A stretch of 64,000 nucleotides of DNA from Guadua angustifolia (GCA_036346375.1 JAYEVE010000527.1:310001-374000); one strand, 5' to 3'. Numbered from the stretch's first letter, positions 23,701 to 34,581 are shown. Notes: generated by a model from the letters alone, not told the origin. Numbers and translations are program-made.

Positions 23701-23928
23701 CGCCATGATGGTCCAACATGTATAGCCTTTTGAAACCCCTTGAATCAAGTGTGCCGATCTGCATATTTGAGTTTGAAACATCTTGATTTCGCAATCAATG
23801 CACCGGACATGACATGAATTGCACCCCTTATTAAACATATCCTCCTCTGCAGCTCTTTTGAAAGTGGAGACGCCATTAAGGTACTCAAGACTCAGACGGT
23901 TCTCGGCAGTACATCCACTTCGATCCAT
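20780..23928 (-). pseudogene. CACTA TNPD-type transposase, nearly full length but decayed
   Basis: This is the DDE-type transposase of an En/Spm element, read on the minus strand. Domains in order: the transposase-associated N-terminal domain from ATG 23928 (MDRSGCTAENRLS, SKGYTCWTI), tnp2-type core segments (KASNGWSDKSFTALL, HACPNDQILYRKEY, RKNDGMLRHL, SMLIQGPKQ-like, CIDVMHVEKNVCDSVIGLLL at 22310-22250), the following conserved domain with CNLEMYFPPSFFDIMVHLI and GPVFLRSMYPFERYMG (21820-21690), and the C-terminal domain around 21178-20861. About 3.1 kb of homologous sequence would correspond to roughly 1000 residues, typical for the family. Frame changes occur at many points, so no protein longer than about 160 residues is open. 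It starts about 940 bases inside the element end at 24870. Confidence 0.88.
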
Positions 23929-24502
23929 CTCGCTACACATGTAACACTTAGTGTTAAATATTAAGTGCACTGTGTAGTGCGTATGCACACATTCTTAAAC
24001 TAATTATGCAATTACATACCTTAATTACATCACAAAGAAATAATTAACAAAATTCAAATTAATCTTCAATATAATAATGAAATTAGAACCCATTACTAAT
24101 CTTAGATCACCAAAAGACTTGAATTGATCTATAAGCTAGATCTAAACAATCATTAAATTCTATCCTTAACAAGCTAGCTAGCTACATCATGATCGAATAT
24201 TATATTATGCAAATAGAACCATTACTAGCTAACCTTATTCATCAAAAACCAACACATGGTTCTACAAGCGAGATCTAAAAAATCATCAAATTCCTTCCTT
24301 ATCAAGCTAGATGTTGAATATAATGCAATTAAAACACATTACTAACCTTAGATCACCAAAATCAAAGAATCTAATATCACCCTTCAAATCAATGGCTTTC
24401 TTCTAAAAAATCGCATCACTTCGCAACCGCCACTTAGGATAGAAACCGAAACCCTACCAACAAAGTGGATGGAGCGAGGCGCTCTCATTTTCTGACCTCG
24501 GA
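23929..24502 (-). other. Leader of the transposase gene
   Basis: No coding frame. An AT-rich stretch in which a phrase around TTAGATCACCAAAA and ACATTACTAA recurs (near 24090 and 24340) lies between the transposase ATG and the terminal repeat array. Its position fits a 5'-UTR with intron. Confidence 0.45.
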
Positions 24503-24870
24503 AGGTTTTATCACGAGCGGTTTTATATTACGGCCGTCAGTGATGCAAAAATATCACAGAGCGGTTTCTAAATATAACCGTGCATGATGGCTCTGATACT
24601 CATTACGAGCGGTTGTGTTATATAACCGTCAGGAAATCCTGACGGTTTTACTTTGAAACCGCTGCGTAATAATCTCAGTAGCCATCTGCACGGTTATATT
24701 TTGACACCGTCTGTGATAAGAGTTACATCACGACGGCTGTTATATAAAAACCGTCATGATATTAGCACCGACGGTTTGAGTACATAACCGTCGTGATATT
24801 CCATATTACGACGGTTTTTCAAAACCGTCGTGATCGTAAGGCGTCGATATAAGCCTCATTTGTAGTAGTG
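24503..24870 (-). mobile_element. 5' terminal region of a CACTA element
   Basis: Palindrome-like ACGGTT/AACCGT units fill 24503-24840. The segment ends in TTTGTAGTAGTG, which is CACTACTACAAA on the other strand, the typical CACTA terminus. ACA follows directly as a candidate 3-bp target site. The transposase at 20780-23928 points away from this end, so this is the element's 5' end. The partner terminus was not found. Confidence 0.82.
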
Positions 24871-25155
24871 ACACAAAATGACCTTTCCGAGTCCTCACTT
24901 TGTACGGCAATCGTTACGATGAAACGAATGGCTACCATTTAAGACACATGCGTGCTTACAGGAATCTAGTTTGTCCGAATAGAAGCGGGATAACCACATC
25001 CATAGCGTAGCATCTTTGCGATATGCGATTCATTCATTCTTTGAACACAAGATCTCGATATAACGAGCCGTAACATGTCTAATGCACAATAGAATTGACA
25101 ACATATATGTTAGATGATTTGTTCTGCACAACTTGATCTTGAGAAGGCGTGGTAC
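24871..25155. other. Short region without recognisable feature
   Basis: Sequence between the CACTA terminus and the SAMHD1-type exons. No frame resembles a known protein. Confidence 0.4.
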
Positions 25156-26616
25156 CTTGTAGAGCTCTCTCCGTGAATCGTTGAATGATTTCTTTTGCTT
25201 TCTTGAGTTCCTTTGTTGGGAGCAGTTTCGATGGTTTTAATGATTGTGTCATCTAAGCGGGATTTCAGGAGGCGTGGGCGTGAGAGGAATAGATTGGACA
25301 AACAACTACAAACATATAGGAAATAACAGTAGATAGCACCAAACCTTCCAAAAGTCTTCAGGATCTTGTGCACATGCAAAGATATCCCCAAGTATTCGTT
25401 AGCTTCAACAAGTGCGTCCACAAGCATCAATTCAACAGCCTAATGATTGAGGACTGTTAGAAATAAACCATATTCATATGGGGAGAATGGCAATATGTGT
25501 GAGAATGCAGATTTTTGGTGGATAAAATGTTAACACTTCACAATAAAATTGGTGATGAAACTTAAATGCATCAAAAATGAGATCACCATGACAAAACCAA
25601 TTTATATTAAGCTAAATGAAAAATCGACACAAAAAACTTTTGCAGCTTTATCAAAACCTTTGTGATATAACACCATATGGAGCTATAGACCTTCAAAGTA
25701 GGTGACCCCAAACCTGGTTCAACCAATCGATTACCATCGATCACAGGATATCCCAACCGTTGGCGTATTTAATCCCCACCGATTTGGATGCAACAAGATT
25801 GTCTCCAAGTAAAATTTATTGATTTTTTTATTTGGTGTGTGTGTGTGTGTGTGTGTTGTTACGTGATGTAAACATGCTATTTTTTGATGTTCATAAGACA
25901 CAACTATGTTGGGACTAGAAGAAAGGAAGGCAATGTAAATTATCTCATACCTTTACTTTGGCATGGGTATAAATAGTCCAAGTGAGATCGGCATGTGTTG
26001 AAAACAATTTATGGATGCTCAGATCTACAGTTCCCAATCAGACATAACAAGTCACGTCTCGAAACTCTTCAAAGAGAAAAACAAATACAAATAGTAAATA
26101 TAAAAAATAAACAGGTGGGAACGATTATATAATACACTTACAATCTTTGGCAGGGTAGCATATTTCATCACCCATCACTCTCATGCCTTGTAAGAGCCTG
26201 CAGGGAAAAAGGTAACGAGGTTACAATATGAGTTAAAAAAGGAGTCAATTTGAGTTTTCCACACACAAAAAAATGCATTGTATATTTCAATGCCTAAAAT
26301 TTAACAGTCTGGCAAAGTCACATATAAAGCTTTAAATGACAAAGCCCTACATGGAACTGCTAATATATGCTTAACATTTAACACTAGAAGTTCAATATAA
26401 GGAAGGCCCTTACTTGTCAACATCTATACCATTGCGACCATTAGCAACAATGTCATAAAGAAAATGCTTCTCCTTTGCACTCTGAACAAACAAGTTTCAT
26501 TTCATCCAATTAAAGTAAGTCAATCTATTTCAATTGAGACAGACAATGAAAATGGTAAGAGGGAACAAGGTACATACTTTTGTTGCGGCAAACTTAGAGC
26601 TGGCAATTATCATTTC
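25156..26616 (-). pseudogene. SAMHD1-type HD-domain dNTPase, internal exon fragments
   Basis: Plant relatives of SAMHD1 hydrolyse deoxynucleoside triphosphates. Six exons are traceable: 26616-26578 (EMIIASSKFAATK), 26481-26414 (KHFLYDIVANGRNGIDVDK), 26197-26142 (LLQGMRVMGDEICYPAKD), 26025-25951 (LSIHKLFSTHADLTWTIY), 25439-25345 (AVELMLVDALVEANEYLG) and 25257-25156 (DDTIIKTIETAP). Most have good GT/AG borders and matching phases. The exon that should follow RNGIDVDK, carrying the DYIVRD-type motif, is absent. A one-base loss occurs in the exon ending 25345 before QDPEDFWK, and another frame change near 25222 before KELKKAKEIIQRF. The acceptor at 25258 looks lost. The N-terminal HD motif and C-terminus are missing. 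A decayed partial copy. Confidence 0.85.
25835..25856. repeat. (GT)n microsatellite
   Basis: About eleven GT dinucleotides inside an intron of the SAMHD1-type fragment. Confidence 0.95.
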
Positions 26617-27280
26617 CTGTGGAACATTTTTAAGATGTAAGGCTACAGTTTGGTAACTTCTAACAACACATTGTGCTGTACTATAACGACCTATATATGA
26701 TTCCCTAGACAATTGAATTTCATGTCTAACTGCTCCAGGCTTTTCTTTTCTTTGCATGTAACTCCCCACTTAATCTACATATAAAAAAATGGTAAATTGC
26801 AGGTTGAACTAAATCCTTTTTAAGACTGACAAGTCAAAATATTTCTAGGCTTTTCTTTTCTGTGCATGTAACTCCTCACTTAATCTATATATAGAAAGAA
26901 GTGGTACATTGCATGTTGAACTTAATCCTTTAAGACTGACAGGTCAAAATATTTCAAGGCCAAATTCATAGGTTTCCAATTGATAAATAAGAGGAAGCAC
27001 TAAGAGCCTTTCTTTTTTAATGAAGAAAGGAGAGTCGGCTAATCTGATGGCCGCTGGTTTTTACCACACAAGTGCTGAAAGTAATTGCAGCTTACCTTGC
27101 TTAATTCCTTTTCTTTCCTGTTGAGCCATGAAAACTAGCCTAGATTGCAAAGGGATAGTGCAGACTAACAAAGTAGAATTGTTAGCCCACACAAAGCTGC
27201 AACAATAGCAGAGAGATTGTTATTTAGAAGTAGGAATAGAGAAAGACAGCAGGCATAGAATTATAGAAATTCATTTTCAC
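26617..27280. other. Noncoding stretch between two captured gene fragments
   Basis: No exon was recognised. Positions 26735-26820 and 26850-26935 are two direct copies sharing AGGCTTTTCTTTTCT, GCATGTAACTCC and ACTTAATCTA, offset by about 115 bases. Confidence 0.55.
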
Positions 27281-27535
27281 CTGTCAAAGATAGCATTTAA
27301 GTATATCTCAGGAGATTCGAAAAGTGGTCTTGCTTCTCCAGATTCCACGTCCGCAACCCACACCCTTAGCTTGCCACTTCTGTTATCCTCCTGTTTGAAA
27401 AATAATAGTCCATTATAATTAAATATAACTAATCATCAAAATGCATTGACTCTCTGTTTCGAAGACAAGACAATGTCCTGTATTTCTTTTGGAGGAAGGC
27501 GGTAGCCCATCATCTCCCATGAAAGATCTGCATAG
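27281..27535 (-). pseudogene. Chloroplast glutamyl endopeptidase, two exon fragments
   Basis: Exon 27390-27281 reads SGKLRVWVADVESGEARPL and continues PEIYLNAIFD, with AG before and GT after. It matches the beta-propeller part of the plant glutamyl endopeptidase (prolyl oligopeptidase family, S9), a stromal serine protease. A second piece at about 27530-27435 reads GYRLPPKEIQDIV, which belongs further towards the N-terminus. The segments normally lying between them are missing and the catalytic domain is absent, so this is a rearranged fragment. It sits in the same orientation as, and less than 0.7 kb from, the unrelated SAMHD1-type exons, which suggests joint capture by a transposon. Confidence 0.8.
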
Positions 27536-28333
27536 TACACAAATACATTAACTGTTCATTGTAGTACCAGTAGTTCACATTGTCATTTCTCATAGAGTTG
27601 AGCGAGGACAAAATCTGCTCAAATAGCAAGTAATATATATCTTCACTGGCCATACAAAAGAAACCATGTACGTGCTATCTTCACAACCGGTCTAGCAGAG
27701 AAACTATAAACCAACAATGGAAAAACAGTAAATAAAAAGGAGAATATGCTTACTTCATAAATTTGTCTTGTCCTTGGAACACCAAACAGTTCAGCAAAGA
27801 ACGTGCTATGTATATTTCATACATGCTCATCTTTTCACGATTAGGAACAGCCCTTACATTACTGTGGCGTGCGCTCTGAACGAACGAAAAGATAACTTAT
27901 TGTTCTCCAAACTCACGCTGATGTCTTTGGTGCGTCGGAGAACAACATGGTTATCGGCGAAATCACGTTCGATCGCCGCACGTCCGAGCCCTATCTAACG
28001 ACCAACATTCGAAAATTTTGTCCAAAATACGCCGATACAATTCGAAACCGCGCACCTCACAAGCAAATGTGAGATCGCCGTTCCCAACGGGTGGCGCCTA
28101 GGCTCTCTCTTGTTAAGCGCAAACCCTAAACTCTAACGTTATATACAACGGCAATGAGAGAATAAAAATATATATACCATATGCGGCGAATAAACAGATT
28201 TCCTATGTCAATAGATTTGCAAAATAAACATATATGGGCGGGAAAAAATATGTATGATATAGGCAACATGGAAGTTTAAAACAACTAGAGCGAGAGATGT
28301 ATCATTATCGGTCTAAAAAGTTAAGCGATTTGA
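27536..28333 (-). other. Possible 5' flank of the chimeric fragment cluster
   Basis: No known protein. On the minus strand the block 28140-27880 is CpG-rich with a GTTTAGGGTTTGCG phrase often seen in grass 5' leaders. A (TA)n run near 28168 could serve as a TATA region. That this drives a chimeric transcript through the two gene fragments is speculation. Confidence 0.3.
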
Positions 28334-29657
28334 TTATATTGAACTACGGTTTAAATTCCTTCCGATCGATTTTGTATATTATGATGATTACTGGTTTCGG
28401 AACAAGTCTTCAAACCAGATGCCTTCTGCTGCCGGATGTTCTACCAAAGTATCAGGCAACACGCTCCCCTTTACTTTCCTGAGTTTTGAGTTGATTGGGT
28501 AGGGTATAGAGTTTATCATAGCATAGATTTGGACGAGAATCAAGTGGATGTGGGCCATTGAAAACAAGATCGGATGGACTCGGACTTTCCTAATTCATTC
28601 TTTTGCCTAGGTAGAGAAGTTCCAGGGAAGAGAAGACAAATGGCACTACATTAAGGGGTGAATAAATACAGTAAAAAAGAAATCCTAATTACAAAATTGT
28701 TGTGAGCATGCAATACTTGAATGCTTCCTAAATGACTTCTTTCTGCGAATGAATGCTTTCCATTCTCTATTTTAATGAGGATCACTCAACCTTCTCTGAG
28801 CAAAGTGAATCTTAAAGCTAGACATTTACAAGCAAAAAAGGGTAAATTAAATGGGCAATCCATTCAATTCATAGTACTTTTTTTTTAAGCCCTTTCAGTC
28901 TCTTGTTTCCTTTGAGTATGAGAAAAAAGCTGTACCTTAGAGTCTGCCTGCTCCTATTGATTCATAAGCAGTCCACCATATCATTACTTCCAGGCCAGTC
29001 CCCTTTCAAGCTTTCTCTTAGTCACAAAATGAAAGGAGGCCTTCTATCTAATTCGAATATCTAATCCCCTTAATAACGAGCTAACGATATAGATAGGGCT
29101 ATAGGCTCTGTATAATAGATATCTTTCTATTTATACAGTAGATCTGAGAGACAATTCTGTATTTGCTATCCATCCGCTCTACTTTCCTCGAGGTTGTTAC
29201 CGATACATGTCGAGCTAGGCCAGTTTTAGTTCTCTTGGCAGCTAGAGATCAGTTTAAGTATTAAGCTAAGCGCTTTCAGCCAAGATTCAAAGCTGGAGAA
29301 GGGACGGACCTTTGTCAGGCCAAGCTATAACAAGCTGTTTTTTAGTGTAGTTTCGATACTAAGTGGGGACTCTGTAGCATAGGGTTTCAAAGTGGAAAAT
29401 AAAGTCTTCAGTAAGAATACCTTACTATACGTGACAAGGAAGTAGGTTATTAAGTTAGAATATATATAATAAATGAACCGGAAAGTAGACGATCGATTCT
29501 TGATTCCATTGTCTGGCTATGGCTACTCTTCTTAGCATATACTTAAGTCGAGGGCACTAGGCTTGACAGACCTAAACTAAAGAATTGACTGACCTTGCGC
29601 CGGTATCATTTAGCTTGAACCGGGAACTCCTGTTTATATTGAACTACAGTTTAAATT
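28334..29657. other. Insert bounded by direct repeats; possibly mitochondrial-derived
   Basis: TTATATTGAACTAC plus a following GTTTAAATT occurs at 28334 and again 1300 bases later at 29634, with one mismatch in about 24 bases. This looks like duplicated target sequence around an insert. The insert has even base composition and no long frame. Phrases such as CCCCTTTCAAGC, TTCAGCCAAGATTC and GAACCGGGAACTCC have the feel of plant mitochondrial intergenic DNA. That origin is only an impression; no mitochondrial gene is present. Confidence 0.35.
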
Positions 29658-29939
29658 GTTGAATACATGAAGAGAGGTGTTACTTTCATTTTCAGACTAC
29701 AATGATGGGTAATTTCCTTGGATAAAATTACAGATCACTTGTAAGGTTCTGAAAATGCTATAGACGACGTTGAAATTGAGTCTTGATTGGTTAAATTGAA
29801 GATGACAAATAAGAAGGAGCAGGCTATATCAAGCATCAGCTATTTCATTGTGCCACTAATCGACATGACAACGGTATCAATGTAATCTGCTCTACACCAT
29901 TTTCAAACGAATAAATCATTTTACTGCGAAATGGCAGCT
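29658..29939. other. Short AT-rich region
   Basis: No gene or repeat recognised between the bounded insert and the GC-rich block at 29940. Confidence 0.4.
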
Positions 29940-30542
29940 CGTCGAAATCTGGGCGCGTCGGGCGGCGTCACGCGGGGGCGGGCGATGGGCGGCGGCTCGG
30001 GGCGCGGCGCTGGGAGGTCGGCGATGGGGCGGCTTTGGGGCGCGGCACGGTGGTCGGCGATAAGGCGGCGGCACGGGGCGTAACGCCGCGGGCGATCGGG
30101 GACGGCGTGGCGGCTGCGCTTATGGCGAAGGGGAACAGCGTCGCGGTGGCGGCGAGGCGAAGCGAAGCGGCGCCAGCGGCGAAGCGGTCGCGAAGCGCTG
30201 GCCGGGCGGCGGCGGCGGCGTGAGAACGCGCGGTGGCGAAGCGAACAGAGAGAGGAGAGACGCAGGTGTGAGAGAGGCGAGAAGAGAGAGAGAGGGAGAC
30301 GTGGGCTAGGTCAAGACACCGTTAAATTAAGTGGGGTAGCGATTTAATTTAACGGAAATCGGCGCTAGGTTGATAAACCGTCAATTTAAACTATAAATTC
30401 GTGGGTTTATTTTTGGCCCACGAATTTAATTAAATACGTGGGTTTTTTTTAAACCGACGAATTTAAATATATAAATTCGTGGGTTTTTCTTTGGCCCACG
30501 AATTTAAAAAAACCCACGACTTTTTCCCTGTTTCTTGTAGTG
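29940..30542 (+). mobile_element. One end of a further CACTA-type element
   Basis: A GC-rich low-complexity block (29940-30240) resembles the GC-rich first exons of the other CACTA copies. It is followed by repeats of AAATTCGTGGG and its complement CCCACGAATTT (30370-30520). The segment closes with GTTTCTTGTAGTG at 30542, that is CACTACAAGAAAC on the other strand. The repeat unit differs from those at 19868, 24503 and 31838, so this is a separate family. The opposite terminus was not found. Confidence 0.7.
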
Positions 30543-30545
30543 TTA

Positions 30546-30800
30546 GTAAAATGATACAAATAGAAGTATTATCAGAATTAGTTTTCTTTCAGAACCGATA
30601 CAAATAGTGTACTCATCAAAATCGATTTGCTTTATGAACCGATACTGATAATGTACACCAGAATCAGTTTTTAGTCTTGAACCGATACAAAATGCCTAGT
30701 GCGAACCTCAACCTCCTCCCGTGCAATTTCACGTGTAGCCCTCTCAAACGTTAATTATTTGTGTTGGTTTTTTTGACTAAAACCGATAGACACATTGTGA
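30546..30800. repeat. Subterminal-type repeats left of the F-box gene
   Basis: AATCGATT, GAACCGATAC and AATCAGTTTTTAG variants recur, a degenerate form of the AATCGGTT/AACCGATT units found at 31838-32665 and 61995-62587. They place the F-box-type gene inside a CACTA-like subterminal array. Confidence 0.6.
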
Positions 30801-30877
30801 GTGCGTAGCTTAAACTTGGCATTAAACAAATTAAAACTTGACATTCAATAGAACAAAACTTGGTGTTTATCAAAATG

Positions 30878-31699
30878 CTACAACAAAAGTAGTTCATGCA
30901 ATCTTGTCATGAACTCTAAGTACTCATTTCTAATCATACATTCATCACTACAGAAGGATTCGAAGTCCTTCCAACCATAGGCTATTTTTCGGCTGCACCT
31001 TGGGCCTTTCTCCGGCAGCATAGGCTCCTTTCCCCGCACGCTGACCATTTTCCTCCATGCCAAGTTCTGGACCATGGCGACGATGATCTTCCGGTAGCAC
31101 TTGCACTCCCAGTTGAAAGTTTTGATCGTGTCGACGCAGGCGCAGCCACAGCAGCAGGCGGCTAGATCACTCCCAAGCTGGGCGAAGTAGCGCTTGGCCA
31201 GATCGATCTCAGCATGGACGAAGTAGAGGAGGCCGAGCACGTAAGCCGCTGCCTTGTCGCTGCCAACAGCCACCTGTTCGAGCCACGCAACGCCATGCTG
31301 CACGTCCTCATGCTCAAACTCGAAGAGCCTGACCTTGAGGTCGTGCTCGGCAAGCCTCTGGTTGCTTGCCCTAGCTGTGGTGACGACGACGGTGAGGTAG
31401 CACTTATGCTCCATCCACTTCATCTCCTCCCTCCGCAGCGACACCCGCTTGCCCATGGACCGATCCTTGGCCACCTTAGATAGGGTCTTACAACTGCAAT
31501 ATGCCAAAAAATTAAAGAAAACCAATTAATTAATCAAATCAAAAGAGAACTAATAAAAAGAGAAACGAAATAGTGAGTACGTGGCTCGTAGGCTACAAAG
31601 GTCATCCATGGGGCGAGACGAAGTCGAGGCCACGAGGCTGACGATATGGATGAGGAGTTCAAAGGGAAGAACGACGTGGAGTGCCAGCGCCCTTACCAT
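30878..31699 (-). CDS. F-box-type protein, two exons, intact
   Basis: Exon 1 is 31699-31581 and exon 2 is 31493-30878. The intron has a GT donor at 31580 and an AG acceptor at 31494, and the joined frame is open for 244 codons to a TAG. The N-terminus (MVRALALHVVLPFELLIHI, then TCKTLSKVA across the splice) is a typical F-box start; F-box proteins bind SKP1 and choose substrates for SCF ubiquitin ligases. The middle (GVAWLEQVAVGSDKAAAY, VLGLLYF, AKRYFAQLG) is the single helical-repeat section of the plant family exemplified by Arabidopsis At1g67623/At2g35280. The C-terminus has paired cysteines (CGCAC, WECKCY, FCSDEC), possibly a zinc-binding module. The first ATG was chosen because the F-box follows at once; an upstream in-frame ATG at 31867 has no support. 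It is flanked on both sides by CACTA-type subterminal repeats, suggesting transposon cargo. Expression unknown. Confidence 0.75.
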
Positions 31700-31837
31700 G
31701 GCTTGCGGTGTTGCGCACGGTTGCTGGCGTGAATACGAATAGTTGCGCACGCTTGCTGGCTTGAAGACAAAGGGAAAATGAAGAGCCTCTTGCGCAAGAG
31801 CAAATTTATAGCACCAAGAAGGCGAAGGGTCTGATAC

Positions 31838-32665
31838 GATCAGTGTCAGTTTCTTTAGGAAAACCAACTAAGATTGAATTTGTAGTGTTAGATACTATCA
31901 GTGTCGGTTTCTGTGGGACCGATTCAAATTATGTACTATCAGTGTTGGTTTTTTATGTGAACCGATTCAGATGTCTTATCATCACAATCGGTTTTTGACA
32001 GAATCGATTCAGATAGCATTACATGAATATATGTTTTACTACGGACTAAGCAAGATTTAGTTTGGCACAGAAAGTGGTTCATTACAGACCAAGTCCAGGG
32101 TGAAACTCTTAGGAGCTGGACCAACCAGCCATTAGAATCGGCTTATCTGAGAACCGATGTAGATACCATGTAATCAAAATCGGTTTTCTATGTAAACCGA
32201 TTCAGATGATGTATTATCAGAATCGGTTTTTCTGTGGAAACCGATTCAGATGACTTGTCATCGCAATCAATTTTTTGGTGGAACTGATTCAGATAGCCTT
32301 ACATGAATATATGTTTTACTACGGACTAATAAAGATTTAGTCCAGCGTAGAAAGTGTTTCATCACGGACCCAGTTTAGGGTGAAACTCTTAGGCGCCGGA
32401 CCAACCGACCATTACAATCGGTTTTATAGGGAAACCGATTCAAATAACATGTAATCAGAATCGGTTTGCTATAGGAACTGATGCAGATAATGTATCATCA
32501 GAATCGGTTTTTCTATGTGAACCGATTCAGATGACTACTCATCAGAATCAGTTTTTTGGGTGAACTGATTCAGATGACTTGTCATCAGAATCGGTTTTTT
32601 GTGTGAACCGATTCAGATGATTTGTCATCAGAATCGATTTGTTTTGAACCAATTCAGATAATCCA
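31838..32665. repeat. CACTA subterminal repeat array (AATCGGTT / AACCGATT)
   Basis: About 25 units of the form CATCAGAATCGGTTT...AACCGATTCAGAT alternate in both orientations across 830 bases. The same unit fills 61995-62587 next to the right CACTA terminus, so both belong to one element or family. Within it, 32020-32110 and 32307-32400 are near copies containing ACATGAATATATGTTTTAC and GGGTGAAACTCTTAGG. No CACTAC terminus was seen at the left. Confidence 0.85.
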
Positions 32666-33097
32666 ATATTTTGGCGGTTCTCTCTCCATTTCATTTGGTC
32701 TTTCGTGGTTTCGCCTCCTTCCTCAACGCCGCCTCCTCCTCTCATCCTGTCCCCTCCCCACTGTGCGCCCTCCTTCCCCGACGCCTCCGTCGCCTCCCCC
32801 CACCGCTGCCTCCTTCCCCAATGCCACCGCCTCCTCTCATCCTATCCCTCCCCCTTCGCGCCCTCCTTCCCCGACGCCTTTGTCGCCTCCCCCCCGCCTC
32901 CTCTCATCATTGGTATGTATTTACTTGGTCAACAGATATACTTTTCTTGAAGATCATTCATTCATCTAGAATAATTACATGCTATGAATTATCCATTCAG
33001 TTGTTGCTTCACATGATTTATTGTCAAGTTCACATAATAGCTATGAATTGCTTTCTCTCATATCAAATATATGACCATGTCAGATAAAAAACTTAAA
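32666..33097 (+). other. CT-rich first exon/leader and intron of CACTA copy 3
   Basis: Positions 32690-32935 are C/T-rich with a repeated CCTCCTCTCATCCT and CGCCCTCCTTCCCCGACGCC pattern. The plus-strand frames are Pro/Ser-rich low complexity. Positions 32936-33097 resemble 1741-1913 ahead of the TNPA-like ATG. The arrangement matches the GC-rich block and intron of the minus-strand copy at 19430-19780. Probably 5'-UTR or an alanine/proline-rich leader. Confidence 0.5.
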
Positions 33098-34581
33098 ATG
33101 TCACAATTGGAAAGCATCAGCTCATCACCAGACAGAGTTCAAGGCACTCCTCAGGGGCCGAGCCAAGTTCCAAGTGTTGAGGCTCCGAGTAAGGTGAGGA
33201 AGGCTCGAGGACTAAACAAAGGGGCCACAGGGAGAATGCCGCATGTTTTCTAGTTCGATGCCACGGGGGTCTGCACGGGTCCTCTGAAGAACAAGGGGCG
33301 ATACTAGTCAATCCTCGGCCAATTGGTGAGAGAGAGGGTGCCCCTAACGGTTAAGGATTGGAGAAAGGAAGTCAGCACTGAGTAGAAGAGTCGGCTGTGG
33401 GACGAGGTTAAGGGAAAATGGATTATAGAGGAGGAAGATGAATGCAGTGCGAGGTGGTACGCCATGAAGAGGATGGGTGTGGTCTTGAGGCACTTTAGGG
33501 TCCTCATGCACAGTGAGTACGTGCTAAAAGGTCGCACACCATTCGAGAGGTATCCGTTCGTGACTCCTGATGTTTGGGAGCAGTTGACAAGGATGAAGGG
33601 AATGCCCAAGATAGAGCAGCTGAGGAAAGGAACACCGCTATCCAGAGGCATAACACGCACCCGCACCACCTCGATACAGGTGGCTATGAGGGGAAGAAGG
33701 CAGAGTGGGTGCGACTAGTCGAGGAGTGCGTGAAATCGGGACGGCGATGCCTTACTCCCACATATGTGAGGAGCGGGCACGCGACTGGGTATTAGCGAGG
33801 ATAAAGAAAACTGCCGACGGCAGCTTGTAGTTGCAAACCCCGCTACCACGCACGTCATCTCCATCATCGTATGACATCTAACTTAGTGCATTGTAGTAGA
33901 CCTAACTTGTACTTAGATCTAATTCCTACTCACTTATTGCAGGAGGAGCTAGGTAAGCCAGCGAAAAGAGCAGGGGACTTTTCAAAGCCAAGGGTCGAAT
34001 GGCATCCTGTCGTCTGCGATCAGAAAGCCCGACCATAAGGGTCGGGTGCTTGCTGCAGGAGTGGGGCATACGAAGAAGTCCTACTTCCAAGATGGCGCTG
34101 CGAGTGGCGGATCAAGATCATGGGAGGCACGTGCGGAGCGCCTCATGGACACGCTCAAGGAGCTGCTGACGGAGTAGCTGAGGGAGCAGATTAAGGAGGA
34201 GATGAGAGGGGAGATGATGGCACGTGAGGATGAGATAAGGGGGGAGATGATGGCACGTGAGGAGCACCTGAGGGCCAAGATGATGGCGATGATCTCCTAG
34301 AGTCAAAGCCAGATGCCCTCGCCTCCCGTAGAGAAGCCTGAGCTCTGACTCAGCAGCGGTGGTTCCAAAAATGATAACACTGATCCCCAGTTATAGGCAA
34401 TAATTAAATTTTCCTAACTTAAAACTACGAGTGTGACTCTCACAATGTTTTTCCTCAAGTTCTGCACTTCTTGCAGGCGCCTGCCAAGTGCCAGCTCACC
34501 CTGACAGAGGATAGATTTCCCGTGGAGGCTGCACGTGGGGTTGCATTTCTAGGCAAAGAGACCGACACTACGCATGGTCAG
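33098..34581 (+). pseudogene. CACTA TNPA/Ulp1-type protein copy 3, 5' part
   Basis: The frame starts MSQLESISSSPDRVQG and stops at 33253. Other frames then give the plant transposase signature: VLMHSEYVLKGRTPFERYP near 33500-33560, HNTHPHHLDTGGYEGKK near 33640-33700, and a Met/Arg-rich segment with repeated GEMMAREE-type units (34200-34300). The middle domain begins near 34480 (AKCQLTLTEDRFPVEA) and is cut at 34581 by insertion of LTR-A; it resumes at 59988. The 5-bp GTCAG at 34577-34581 is the target duplication. Several frame changes show decay independent of the insertion. Confidence 0.8.

Noticed and set aside
28500..29630. tRNA or rRNA genes within the mitochondrial-like insert
   Set aside because: No cloverleaf-like arrangement or rRNA core sequence could be seen.
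31214..31483. 89-codon plus-strand frame
   Set aside because: Antisense shadow of the F-box-type exon 2.
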